From: Limnothrix sp. CACIAM 69d
GTDB lineage: Bacteria; Cyanobacteriota; Cyanobacteriia; CACIAM-69d
Assembly: GCA_001913845.2 (NCBI GenBank)
Contig: MKGP02000015.1
Span: 29,976-93,975 of the forward strand
Length of the DNA: 64,000 nt
Direction: 5' to 3'
Of this stretch, positions 30,138-38,783 are shown one piece after another. Position 1 is the stretch's first letter; the number at the start of each line of letters is the position of its first letter. The position numbers were made by a program, and so were the translations under genes. The notes beneath the pieces were generated by a model. The model was not told the DNA's origin. It saw nothing but the letters and a program-made list of their open reading frames with translations, and made no database searches.

Positions 30138-30818
30138 ATGAAAATTTTGGGCGCGGGCCTTAGCAAAACGGGCACTTCTTCACTTCATGCGGCTTTGCAG
30201 ATTCTGGGGTTGTATGGGCTGCATTTCGATCGCGATCGCCTCAACGAGATCCTCAGCGGCCAAGTCACCCAACCCAATTTCCGCTGCTATGACGATGTGG
30301 ACGTGGTGACGGATTTGCCCAGCGCCTATTTTTATCGGGAGTTGGCGGCCGCCTATCCCGACAGCAAAATCATCCTGACCGTGCGCGATGTGGATGCCTG
30401 GTGGCGCAGTGTGGAATTTCATATCAATCACCGCTTTCCGGTGTCGCCCAGTGTGGGGATTCGGGCCCAGCTTGCCCAGCGTTGGCAGCTCGATCGCTGG
30501 TTGAGCCATGGGCCTTGGCCAACGGATTGGCAAGTGGGCTGGCAAAACTTCTGGCAAGAAAGTGCATCGCAACAGTTTCGCCGCGACCTGCGCAATTGTG
30601 TGTATGGCTCGGCGATCGCCACTGAGTTTCTTTATAAGAAGAAGTATCTGGAGCATAACGATCGGGTGATGGCAGAAATTCCGCCCGATCGACTGCTGGT
30701 GATGAATATTCCCGCCGGGGACGGTTGGGAACAACTCTGCCCTTTTTTAGGGGTGCCAATTCCCGATCAACCCTTTCCCCACGCCTACAAAACCGAGCAC
30801 CAAGCCTACAAACGTTAA
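30138..30818 (+). CDS. Sulfotransferase-family protein
   Basis: The 226-residue protein starts MKILGAGLSKTGTSSLHAAL, where SKTGTSSL is the PAPS 5'-phosphosulfate loop. The fold fits the P-loop sulfotransferase group (Sulfotransfer_4 type): YPDSKIILTVRDVDAWWRS is the 3'-phosphate region and LLVMNIPAGDGWEQLCPFLGVPIPDQPFPH is the typical C-terminal motif. The acceptor is unknown. The frame is open from 29907, but that part covers the inverted-repeat element, so the ATG at 30138 is used. malQ follows 70 bp downstream on the same strand. Confidence 0.85.
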   Translation: MKILGAGLSKTGTSSLHAALQILGLYGLHFDRDRLNEILSGQVTQPNFRCYDDVDVVTDLPSAYFYRELAAAYPDSKIILTVRDVDAWWRSVEFHINHRFPVSPSVGIRAQLAQRWQLDRWLSHGPWPTDWQVGWQNFWQESASQQFRRDLRNCVYGSAIATEFLYKKKYLEHNDRVMAEIPPDRLLVMNIPAGDGWEQLCPFLGVPIPDQPFPHAYKTEHQAYKR

Positions 30819-30888
30819 TCAGCAAAAAGCAAGACTGACCCTGTGTTAGAGTCATTCCGACCCGATCCGGATGGTTTAAACAATTCCC

Positions 30889-32385
30889 ATGGCCAGACTC
30901 AGCGGAATCTTGCTGCACCCCACTTCGCTCCCCAGTCGCTACGGAGTGGGTGATCTGGGTGACCAGGCCATTGCCTTTTGTGATTGGTTGCAAGCGGGGG
31001 CCCAACGGGTGTGGCAAATGTTGCCTCTGGGGCCCGTGGGTGCTGGCAATTCGCCCTATATGAGTTTTTCTGCGATCGCCGGGGAGCCGTTGCTGATCAG
31101 CCCCGATCGCCTGGTGGAAGCTGGCTGGTTGCCCGCCGCCGCCCTCGAACAAGGGCCCGATTTCAATCCCCATCGGGTGGACTTTGCGGCGGTGCGGGCC
31201 TACAAAGATCGCCTGTTTGTCCAAGCCTGGGCCGGGTTCCAAGTTCATGCCACCGCAGAACAACGCACCGCCTTTGAGCAATTTTGCACCGAGCAGGCCG
31301 ACTGGCTCGAGGATTTTGCCCTGTTCATGACCCTGAAGGCGGAATTTGGCCAAATTGTTTGGAACCGTTGGGATGTGGGATTTGCCCAGCGAGATCCGGC
31401 CGTGTTGGCTGCCGCCCGCCAAACCCTAAAGGAGCCGATCGCCCTGCAACGGTTTTTGCAGTTCGTCTTCTTTGAACAGTGGCAACAACTGAAGACCGCT
31501 GCCAACGAACGGGGCGTGCAACTGGTGGGCGATGTGCCCATCTATGTCTCCTTCGATAGCGCCGACGTTTGGGCGAATCGCGAGTTGTTTGCCCTGGATC
31601 CAGACACCCTGGATCCGGCCCAAATGGCCGGCGTACCCCCGGACTATTTCAGCGCCACGGGGCAACTGTGGGGGAACCCGGTTTATGACTGGGAAACCAA
31701 CGCCCAAACGGGCTATCACTGGTGGATCAAGCGGTTCCGCCACCTGTTCACCATGGTGGATTGGGTGCGAATTGACCATTTCCGAGGGTTCGAGTCCTTT
31801 TGGGCCGTGCCCCAAGGGGAAGAAACCGCCATCAATGGCGACTGGGTTCCCGGGCCGGGAGCGGCATTTTTTGAAGCGGTGCAGGGGGCCTTGGGCAAGC
31901 TGCCGGTGATTGCGGAAGATTTGGGGATTATTACGCCTGAGGTGGAAGCACTGCGCGATCGCTTCCAATTTCCCGGCATGAAGATTCTGCAATTTGCCTT
32001 TGACTCCGGCAGCGGTAACCCCTATTTGCCCCACAATTACCGCAGTCCCAACTATGTGGTTTATACGGGAACCCACGATAATGACACCACGGTGGGTTGG
32101 TTTAATGGTCGATCGCCCGAGGAGCAACAACGCGTAATCCGCTACGCTGGCTATGCGGGCCCCGATGGCATTCAGTGGGATCTCACCCGGATGGCCATGG
32201 CCTCGGTGGCCGATTGGGCGATCGTCCCGTTGCAAGACTGCTTAGGCTTTGGCAGCGATTGCCGCATGAATGTGCCCGGCCAGGCCGATGGTAATTGGGA
32301 GTGGCGCTGTTTAGAGGGATCCTTTGCCCCTTGGATGGCCGATCGACTCCGGGAGTTGGTGGATTTGTATGGTCGCTGGGGCTAG
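30889..32385 (+). CDS. malQ: 4-alpha-glucanotransferase (GH77)
   Basis: MalQ transfers alpha-1,4-glucan segments during glycogen and maltodextrin metabolism. The 498-residue length is normal for the short bacterial/plant DPE1 type. It starts MARLSGILLHPTSLPS, a clear family signature. The catalytic nucleophile aspartate lies in VRIDHFRGFESFWAVP (near residue 292) and the acid/base glutamate in VIAEDLGIITPEV (near 340). YTGTHDNDTTVGW holds the third conserved aspartate. The ATG at 30889 has no strong Shine-Dalgarno but matches the family start. No other glycogen genes are adjacent. Confidence 0.96.
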   Translation: MARLSGILLHPTSLPSRYGVGDLGDQAIAFCDWLQAGAQRVWQMLPLGPVGAGNSPYMSFSAIAGEPLLISPDRLVEAGWLPAAALEQGPDFNPHRVDFAAVRAYKDRLFVQAWAGFQVHATAEQRTAFEQFCTEQADWLEDFALFMTLKAEFGQIVWNRWDVGFAQRDPAVLAAARQTLKEPIALQRFLQFVFFEQWQQLKTAANERGVQLVGDVPIYVSFDSADVWANRELFALDPDTLDPAQMAGVPPDYFSATGQLWGNPVYDWETNAQTGYHWWIKRFRHLFTMVDWVRIDHFRGFESFWAVPQGEETAINGDWVPGPGAAFFEAVQGALGKLPVIAEDLGIITPEVEALRDRFQFPGMKILQFAFDSGSGNPYLPHNYRSPNYVVYTGTHDNDTTVGWFNGRSPEEQQRVIRYAGYAGPDGIQWDLTRMAMASVADWAIVPLQDCLGFGSDCRMNVPGQADGNWEWRCLEGSFAPWMADRLRELVDLYGRWG

Positions 32386-32526
32386 GGGCAACCTTGCCAC
32401 GGTCGAGCACCTGATAGTCATCATCAGCCAGGCCCCAAAACCGGCCTGAGGACACAAAGGATCAGATCTTGGAGAATAACCCCCACCCGATCGACTCGGG
32501 TGCATGAAATCAGGCGATCGCCCCGC

Positions 32527-33243
32527 ATGAGCAGAAACTTTGCCAATCGCCGTCTTGATCTTGCGCGAATCATGCCCGAATCATTCCTTGAAGAATTCGG
32601 GCAGAAGGACGCGGGCACAAGACGGTTTTTGCTCAATGCTCTCACCCTATTTGCCGCCATTTCCCCCGAACAACAACACCAAGCCATCAACGATCTGATT
32701 CAGTTTGAAATCATCATCTTGTCCGATCGCTCGCGGGAATTTTTGCGACGACGGGTGCAAGGCTTGCTGAAGCGATTTTACTTACAAAAAAATCTGGGCG
32801 AAAACGATATTCGTGAATATTACTATCGTTATTACATCCTCACGGGCACAATTCCAGAGCGCCTAACGCCCGATTATTTAAATTTTTTGATGAAGTTCAT
32901 TGTGGGCATTGAACTGATCATCATGATTTTCTGCATGAGCTTCATGGAGCAACAGCGCTTCTTTGAACTGCAAGGCAAATATTCCACCCAAGCCCTGTTG
33001 TTTTATCACTACATTCGCCCCATCCGAGATAAGTTGGTGCGCGAGCGGGTGGTGACGCGGGATCCATCCGGCAATCACTACTATCGGCGGCCCACCCTCG
33101 ATCATTCTGAGGTGATGGATTTTGTTTTTGATGTGTTCGATCTCGATCGCATTGTCGCCTTGGGCGAATATGCCGAAAAACTAGCCTTTGAGCGGGACTA
33201 CATCCACAGCGGCCCCGATGAGCTGGAGTCGGACGGATCCTGA
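32527..33243 (+). CDS. Conserved cyanobacterial protein, function unknown
   Basis: The 238-residue protein begins MSRNFANRRLDLARIMPESF. It is helical, with LQKNLGENDIREYYYRYYILTGTIPERLTPDYLNFLMKFIVGIELIIMIFCMSFM in its middle; the last part (about residues 125-140) is hydrophobic enough for a membrane segment. It ends in an acidic stretch (DELESDGS). I recall similar cyanobacterial proteins but no function for them. The start could also be ATG 32500; I prefer 32527 because sequence conservation seems to begin there. No domain with a known activity is visible. Confidence 0.65.
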   Translation: MSRNFANRRLDLARIMPESFLEEFGQKDAGTRRFLLNALTLFAAISPEQQHQAINDLIQFEIIILSDRSREFLRRRVQGLLKRFYLQKNLGENDIREYYYRYYILTGTIPERLTPDYLNFLMKFIVGIELIIMIFCMSFMEQQRFFELQGKYSTQALLFYHYIRPIRDKLVRERVVTRDPSGNHYYRRPTLDHSEVMDFVFDVFDLDRIVALGEYAEKLAFERDYIHSGPDELESDGS

Positions 33244-34308
33244 GCGCCATCCCCCTGGCGATCGGTGGCCGGCCGCTGGCGTAAGCGTTGCCTGAACCTT
33301 CCCCAATTGCCCTAATCATCCTGGATCGCCCTAATTGTCCTGAGGAACCGGGCCAGCCCTTGGGAACCTGGTGATACTGGTTACGTCCTTGATTGAGGAA
33401 CCATCGAAAAATAGCCCATAGCCAAGATTTACTGAAAAGAATCAAGCTCCTGGATTTTAATTCCAGTCGCTGTCAAAGCCTGCTTTTAAAGTCAAGCCAA
33501 CCACTGAGTTTTGTTTTCAGTAATCCTTAAAATTAAGAAACTAACTAGATCAATTAGATAAAATCTCTAAGCTTGAACCACCAGAAAACTATTAATAGAA
33601 AAAATCGATCCAAAGCTTAATCTCTCACTCATGGGCATGAGGCTTGGGGGGATTGCGGTTGACGATCCCTGACCGAATGACGGGAGCGATCGGCCATGGA
33701 TCGCCCATGACTCTCCTCAGTCCTTCAGGATCAATCCGCCTGGGATGCCTTCCTTTTGACTCGATCGCCCCTTAGGCCCCAACCCCACGCCATTGCTATC
33801 CCCAAACAACCCGAGCCGATCGCCCTGATGGGATTGGGCGGATTGCGCAATCACTCCACCGGAGCGTTGGCCAAAACCCGATCGCCATCCGTCCGATCCT
33901 GAAAATCCGGTTCCCAACAGTCGCTCCCCAGACGAACCAGACAGGGCGATCGTTCCCGATCAGTTTCCAGAAAAATCAAGAATTGCGGGAACTTTTTGAA
34001 AACTTTTCAGAACATTTTGTTCCCGCAAAATTCCCCAAAAAAAATTTCCCCACTTCCGGATTCTTCGATCGCTTCCCGAAGGAATAGGCAGCGAACCACA
34101 GTTCACCAACCCGCACAGGGAACGCAACAGCAATTCACTTGCACCTCGATAGCGGTTCCGGTTCCACCGGCCCCTAAGCACCCAAGAATGCAGGACTTGC
34201 ACCAGCGTTTGGGACTCGAACTCGTGACCGCAACGGTTGCGGCTGTTCGTCCGCGCCTCTTCAACTCAACAGCTCACCTTTTGCAACTCAAGTCCACTGG
34301 AGGAGTCA
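33244..34308. other. Long upstream region of the RTX gene
   Basis: About 1.06 kb without a supported gene. The part 33450-33620 is AT-rich. A strong hairpin lies at 33983-34028, and CG-rich pieces with several CGATCG words lie at 33620-33960. A minus-strand frame of 66 codons at 33717-33917 is Gly/Ser-rich and looks spurious. Length and structure suggest that regulation of the RTX gene is complex. Confidence 0.5.
33983..34028. promoter_or_regulatory. Hairpin upstream of the RTX gene
   Basis: TTGCGGGAAC (33983-33992) and GTTCCCGCAA (34019-34028) form a perfect 10-bp stem around a 26-base AT-rich loop containing TTTTTGAAAACTTTTCAGA. It lies about 280 bp before the RTX start codon, followed by an A-rich run. 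It may be a terminator for something upstream or a regulator-binding inverted repeat. Confidence 0.5.
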
Positions 34309-36516
34309 ATGGCTGTTATTAACGGAACCAACTTTCCCGATGTCATCCCCATTACTGAAACCCAAGCCGCCCTCGACAGCCTGGCCGGGAATGATGTGAT
34401 CAGCGGTTTGGATAGCAACGACATCATCCGGGGCTATAACGGAGACGATCGGATCCTGGGCGGCAACGACAACGATCGCCTGTTTGGCAACCAAGGCGTA
34501 GACACCCTGGAAGGGGAATCCGGCGACGATGAATTGCTCGGCGGCGCTGGCAATGACCTGTTGTTGGGCGGACTCGGCAACGACCTGCTGTTCGGCAACA
34601 TGGACAGCGACCAACTGTATGGCGGCAGCGGCGGCGACGAGCTGTATGGCGGCAAAGGCAACGACCTGCTGTTTGGCGAAGACGGCGATGATGTGTTGTC
34701 TGGCGACCTGGGCGCAGACACCATGCGCGGCGGCCAAGGCAACGATACCTTTGTGATCGGTCGCCGCAGCGACAGCTTCTCGGCCCAGACCGGTCAAATT
34801 TCCACCGGCGGTTCCACCATCTTGGAAGCCGATGTGATTGAAGACTTCAGCCAATTTGGCCAAGACCAAATCCGGCTGATTGGTGGAGTCACCATGTCTG
34901 ACCTGGAAATCTTTGATGGTTCCGGTCAAACCGCTGGCAGCGCCATTATTCGCGACAAAGGCAACAACCAAATTTTGGCGGTGGTGAAAGGGGTCAGCGC
35001 CAACCAACTGATGAACACCCCCGGCACGTTCAGTTCCGATGGTGTGCAGCCGGGATCTGTGCCACCCCAAGGCGCACTGCAATTTTCGGTGGCCAACCTG
35101 ACCGGCACGGAAGGTTCCCAAGTGGAAGTGACCGTGACGCGGGATGTGAACCAATCGGCGGGCGCGGTTTCTGTGGATGTGGGTGTGTTGGGCGGCACGG
35201 CAACGGCCAACGCAGACTACAAAACCTTCAACCAAACCCTGAACTTTGCGCCGGGTCAAATTAGCCAAACCTTCAAGGTGGATCTGATTGACGACGCGCC
35301 TTTGGCTGACAGCGGCGAAACGATTCGGATGTTGCTGTCTCGTCCCACGGGCGGCGCAATCTTGGGCAAGCAGGATTCGGCAATCTTGACGATCGTGGAC
35401 AAGGGCGCAACGGGTGGCGGCGGAACCACTGGCTCTTCCACTTTCCAATTCAGCGGCGCAACCTACACGGCGACGGAAGGCACGGCCACGGTACAAGCGG
35501 CCATCAACATCACCCGCACGGGCGACACTTCCCAAGCTGGCTCCGTCACCTTCTCGACCGGCACAGGCGGCACGGCGACGGCTGGCTCGGACTACACGGC
35601 GGTGGCGAACCAAGTGGTGAGCTTCGCGGCGGGTGAAACGGTGAAAACTGTGAATGTGCCGGTTCTGTCCGATGCGATTACGCCGGAAGCCGATGAAACG
35701 GTGAACCTGACTTTGACGGCTCCCACTGGCGGCACGTTGGGCACTCAGGTCACTTCGGTGTTGACGATCAAGGATGTGGCATCTGGCACGGTAACTCCTG
35801 GCCCCTTGCCTGGTAGCTCGATCGTTGGTAACACGTTGCAATTCAGCAGTGATCCGAACTCAGTGACGATCGACAACAGCCTCATGAGTACCTTCCCTGG
35901 TGGGATTAATGGAGGTGCTGGCAACGATCTGTTAACGGTTCCTGCTGCTACCACAGTTCCTGTCAAGGCACGTGGAGAGGCTGGTGACGATACCATCAAC
36001 GGGGGTGCTGGCCCTGCTGTTGCTGCCATTACTGCTGATGGCGGAGATGGTAATGATGTGCTGTCTGGTGGGGATGGCAGTGACAAGCTGTTGGGGGGCG
36101 CTGGTGATGATGTCATCTCCGGCGGTGCTGGTACTGGAACGAACACCTTAGTGGGTGGAACTGGCCGAGATACCCTGACTGGTAATGCTGCTGTTCGAGA
36201 CACATTTGCCTACAGTCGTGCTGACTTAACCCTGACTCCCGCAACTGCTGATGTGATCGTTGGCTATACCAACACTGCACCCCCTGGTGCATTAGTAGCA
36301 GCGGATGACCTGATTGGCGTGGCTAGCGATATGGCTAGCGCAAACTTGACGGCTATCGGCTATGACGCTGATGGTAATGGCTCACTAGAGTCTACTGCTC
36401 TGGGCTTCAATGACGGGGGCACACTCAAATATCTGGCTGTGTTGCAAAACGTTCTGCCGACTGCGTTCAATCCCGCTGCTGTCACCAACGTTGATCCCGC
36501 GACCTTCACAATCTAG
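34309..36516 (+). CDS. RTX / Calx-beta secreted protein
   Basis: The 735-residue acidic protein has no N-terminal signal peptide and looks like a type I secretion substrate. RTX nonapeptide repeats (GGxGxDxLx, such as GGAGNDLLLGG) fill about residues 22-147. Two Calx-beta domains follow (about 255-365, VANLTGTEGSQVEVTVTR..., and about 378-488, ATYTATEGTATVQAAINITR). A second RTX block lies at about 535-630, with a C-terminal domain ending VTNVDPATFTI. These repeats bind calcium and fold outside the cell. The start ATG 34309 has GGAGG seven bases upstream. Likely role: cell-surface or matrix protein. No T1SS genes are adjacent. Codon use is homogeneous through the repeats, which are not recently duplicated. 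Confidence 0.85.
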   Translation: MAVINGTNFPDVIPITETQAALDSLAGNDVISGLDSNDIIRGYNGDDRILGGNDNDRLFGNQGVDTLEGESGDDELLGGAGNDLLLGGLGNDLLFGNMDSDQLYGGSGGDELYGGKGNDLLFGEDGDDVLSGDLGADTMRGGQGNDTFVIGRRSDSFSAQTGQISTGGSTILEADVIEDFSQFGQDQIRLIGGVTMSDLEIFDGSGQTAGSAIIRDKGNNQILAVVKGVSANQLMNTPGTFSSDGVQPGSVPPQGALQFSVANLTGTEGSQVEVTVTRDVNQSAGAVSVDVGVLGGTATANADYKTFNQTLNFAPGQISQTFKVDLIDDAPLADSGETIRMLLSRPTGGAILGKQDSAILTIVDKGATGGGGTTGSSTFQFSGATYTATEGTATVQAAINITRTGDTSQAGSVTFSTGTGGTATAGSDYTAVANQVVSFAAGETVKTVNVPVLSDAITPEADETVNLTLTAPTGGTLGTQVTSVLTIKDVASGTVTPGPLPGSSIVGNTLQFSSDPNSVTIDNSLMSTFPGGINGGAGNDLLTVPAATTVPVKARGEAGDDTINGGAGPAVAAITADGGDGNDVLSGGDGSDKLLGGAGDDVISGGAGTGTNTLVGGTGRDTLTGNAAVRDTFAYSRADLTLTPATADVIVGYTNTAPPGALVAADDLIGVASDMASANLTAIGYDADGNGSLESTALGFNDGGTLKYLAVLQNVLPTAFNPAAVTNVDPATFTI

Positions 36517-36532
36517 TTCGGTATGGATTGAG

Positions 36533-36557
36533 ACAGGACGGAGAAATTCTGTCCTGT
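36533..36557. terminator. Hairpin after the RTX gene
   Basis: ACAGGAC (36533-36539) and GTCCTGT (36551-36557) form a 7-bp stem 17 bp after the RTX stop codon. No clear T run follows. It lies between convergent genes. Confidence 0.5.
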
Positions 36558-36627
36558 TGGGGCTGCCAAAAATTTCACTTCTGTTTGGAGGGGCTGGGTC
36601 GATCGACCTGGCCCCTTTCTTTGGTGG

Positions 36628-36954
36628 CTAGCGTGGGGCCTTTGCCCAGCCGGCCGCGATCGCCTCCGCCTCGGAACAGAACCAGCGTTCCCCGCGCGAT
36701 AGATCGATCACCGTGCGCTCATAGTCCCGCATTCCCGGCAGGTGATATAGCCGTCGCCCGGTGCTTTGGCCATCTGTGGTTTGGGAGATGTTGCCTTTGA
36801 TCGGGCAGTTGGGATCGGGTGGGGTGGTGGAACGGCTGCTGGGGGCTGATTGGGTGTTGGGTCGCTGTTGGGCCTGGGCCGGTGCGATCGCCGTGGAGCC
36901 GATAACCAGGGCGATCGCACCGCATAAAAGCCGATGAAGCATTGAGATCACCAA
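36628..36954 (-). CDS. Small secreted protein with a sunset-type domain
   Basis: This protein of up to 108 residues has an N-terminal signal peptide (LLCGAIALVIGSTAIAPAQAQ, cleavage likely after AQA), a Pro/Ser/Thr-rich linker, and a C-terminal 55-residue domain with CPIKGNIS, RRLYHLPGMRDYERTVID and GERWFCSEAEAIAAGWAKAP. This C-terminal module is the small domain often found at the end of thermonuclease-like proteins and known as a sunset domain; here it stands without a nuclease. Two cysteines may form a disulfide. Met1 or Met5 could be the start. The function is unknown. Confidence 0.75.
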   Translation of the reverse strand: MVISMLHRLLCGAIALVIGSTAIAPAQAQQRPNTQSAPSSRSTTPPDPNCPIKGNISQTTDGQSTGRRLYHLPGMRDYERTVIDLSRGERWFCSEAEAIAAGWAKAPR

Positions 36955-37029
36955 GCAACTACTGGACTCTATCTAAACACAGAGCCTCAGCTCAAGTTTT
37001 AATTTGAACAAAGATCTCACAAAAACTTC

Positions 37030-37488
37030 TTATTTAGATTCCTCGGATTCTTCAGGATAAAATTCAGCATCTAGAATTTGGGCGATCGAGTAATAACAAG
37101 CTTCTGGAAAAACGGCTTCAGGTAAATCCGTTTCCCCGATCGCCAAATCTCGCCCGTTCTCATAAGCATCCTGAACGGCTTCTGCTAGATAGGCTTTCAA
37201 GCTAGGGCTGTCTTGCAAGAGTCGTTGAATATCGCGCCGCTGCACCCGAATGGTTGCCAACCAACTGCGGCTGCGTTGGTTTTCTTGGTATTGCCACTTC
37301 AACAGATGCCCGATCAAAATTGCCAGCCGATTACGCAATTCTTGGCGCTGTTGCTTACCCAAAGCAGCAATTTCCTCAATCAAATGCCAGCGATCTAATT
37401 GATCCCATGCTTGACTTTCCAGCAGTTTCACTTGCTCTTGTGTCCAAGCATAAAAATCCGCTTCATAAGTCGATCGATCTGGGTGCAT
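37030..37488 (-). CDS. DUF29-family protein
   Basis: The 152-residue protein matches DUF29, a large cyanobacterial family: YEADFYAWTQEQVKLLESQAWDQLDRWHLIEEIAALGK at the N-terminus, LLKWQYQENQRSRSWLATIRVQRRDI in the middle and LPEAVFPEACYYSIAQILDAEFYPE at the end. It is all-helical. Some authors suspect a toxin-like or mobile role for the family, which is unproven. ATG 37488 is chosen over the longer frame to 37608 because the extension lies in AT-rich sequence and similarity begins at MHPDRSTYEADF. It sits at the left border of the AT-rich defence segment. Confidence 0.8.
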   Translation of the reverse strand: MHPDRSTYEADFYAWTQEQVKLLESQAWDQLDRWHLIEEIAALGKQQRQELRNRLAILIGHLLKWQYQENQRSRSWLATIRVQRRDIQRLLQDSPSLKAYLAEAVQDAYENGRDLAIGETDLPEAVFPEACYYSIAQILDAEFYPEESEESK

Positions 37489-37802
37489 CAGATGACTCTC
37501 TTTAAGGGTCGGAACAGAATAATCTTCATACAGTTTCTTTTTCAAACCTTTATTGGTTACATTTATTAGAATAATGAAAATTATTTGTGAAACTATAATT
37601 TTCGACACGAAATTGCTTACTCAATAATGCTTTTACTTGCAAATGATTATTAAATGACAAAACTATTCATCAAGAAAAACAATTTAAAAACATTCCTTGA
37701 CTTTAGCAAAATTAAGTAGTTTAAGATGAAATTTTTGAAAGCATTTATTCAAAGTTTTCACGTCTAGTAACTGAATGACCAGAGACAGATCTGAAGAACT
37801 AA
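37489..37802. other. AT-rich gap at the border of the defence segment
   Basis: About 310 bp, very AT-rich (for example TGAAATTTTTGAAAGCATTTA near 37730). No gene or clear repeat is seen. Terminators for the HEPN gene and a promoter for the DUF29 gene should lie here. Confidence 0.45.
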
Positions 37803-38711
37803 TCACTGATCTGTAAGAAACTGACAATCAGTAATAATTTTCATTAATTGAGCTCCAACTGCTTTGTAAATTTCATCACCCAGGTCTTTTAGATCGTCAC
37901 GAGTTTCCTTGAGATAATCCAAGGTAACTTCAGGATTATCATCTCCGTGTGCAATAAGATTTCGATACTTAAGAAGGGTGTCAATAATGCGAATAAATCC
38001 TATACGTCTACGTTTTCTTCTAGGTGGCCACTTATCTCTCAGCAGAGATATTATTACTCCATAGAGTTTTTCTTCGCTTTCTCCCTGTAAATGTTCATTA
38101 ATTGCTCTTCCTATCTTGTTTTGCAAACCAGAGTCAACTGCAGCATGAGGTATATCTATGTATGTTGATTCATTAAATCTTCTCTTAGAAACTTCTTCAA
38201 AAAAATCAGAAATTCCTATCCTATATAAAAGCCTCTCAATGACATCTACTGATGGATTACTTTCAGTTCTTGAAAGTTCCTGAGAATTAAATTTAACCGG
38301 GCTTATTCCATAAATGACATCTAATATTAAAGCCACTTTCGGTGATCCTGTCTGAAGTTTATCTAGCTCTTCAAATTTTTTCTTGAGAACAAACTTTTGA
38401 AGTGTTTCTGGTAGATGAAATATATAAATTGATTTTTGTAGGTTTAGTTTTTCGTAAAAGTCTTCTAATAAATCTCTAATAAAAGACTCAAAATATCCAC
38501 ACATCAATACTATAGAGCCTTTAATTAAAAGCTCTTGCTTTTTTCTAAGTCTTGACCTTTCCAGACTTAGACCATCGCCGAAAGTAGATCGAATTGTTTC
38601 TTGGATTGCATCTACTTCCTCAATTAAAATATCAATTTCATGTAGAGATTCATGAAATTTTCCGATAATTTGGCAATCTTGATATGGATTGTCATTATTT
38701 GGGAGACTCAT
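37803..38711 (-). CDS. HEPN-fold nuclease-like protein (MAE_28990 type)
   Basis: The 302-residue protein has the MAE_28990/MAE_18760-type HEPN pattern. An N-terminal half contains CGYFESFIRDLLEDFYEK (about 71-88), and the C-terminal helix carries KYRNLIAHGDDNP, an R-x4-H motif (Arg250, His255) used by HEPN ribonucleases. A basic patch (PPRRKRRR, about 229-236) precedes the motif and could bind nucleic acid. It is the second gene of an operon with the DUF262 gene (72-bp gap, same strand). DUF262/HEPN neighbours are usually considered defence or toxin-like. GC content is clearly lower than in flanking housekeeping genes. Activity is inferred, not shown. Confidence 0.72.
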   Translation of the reverse strand: MSLPNNDNPYQDCQIIGKFHESLHEIDILIEEVDAIQETIRSTFGDGLSLERSRLRKKQELLIKGSIVLMCGYFESFIRDLLEDFYEKLNLQKSIYIFHLPETLQKFVLKKKFEELDKLQTGSPKVALILDVIYGISPVKFNSQELSRTESNPSVDVIERLLYRIGISDFFEEVSKRRFNESTYIDIPHAAVDSGLQNKIGRAINEHLQGESEEKLYGVIISLLRDKWPPRRKRRRIGFIRIIDTLLKYRNLIAHGDDNPEVTLDYLKETRDDLKDLGDEIYKAVGAQLMKIITDCQFLTDQ

Positions 38712-38783
38712 CAGATAGTTGTTTTAATCATCAAGTTCGTAGTATTTCTAATTGATACTGATCTTTGAAAAATTTCACTAATG

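Noticed and set aside
33717..33917. 66-codon minus-strand gene in the RTX upstream region
   Set aside because: Gly/Ser-rich composition, no Shine-Dalgarno and no family similarity; probably a chance frame in HIP1-rich sequence.
34306..35841. 511-codon minus-strand frame over the RTX gene
   Set aside because: It mirrors the Gly/Asp repeats of the RTX protein and gives an Ala/Val/Gln-rich shadow protein with no start signal or family.
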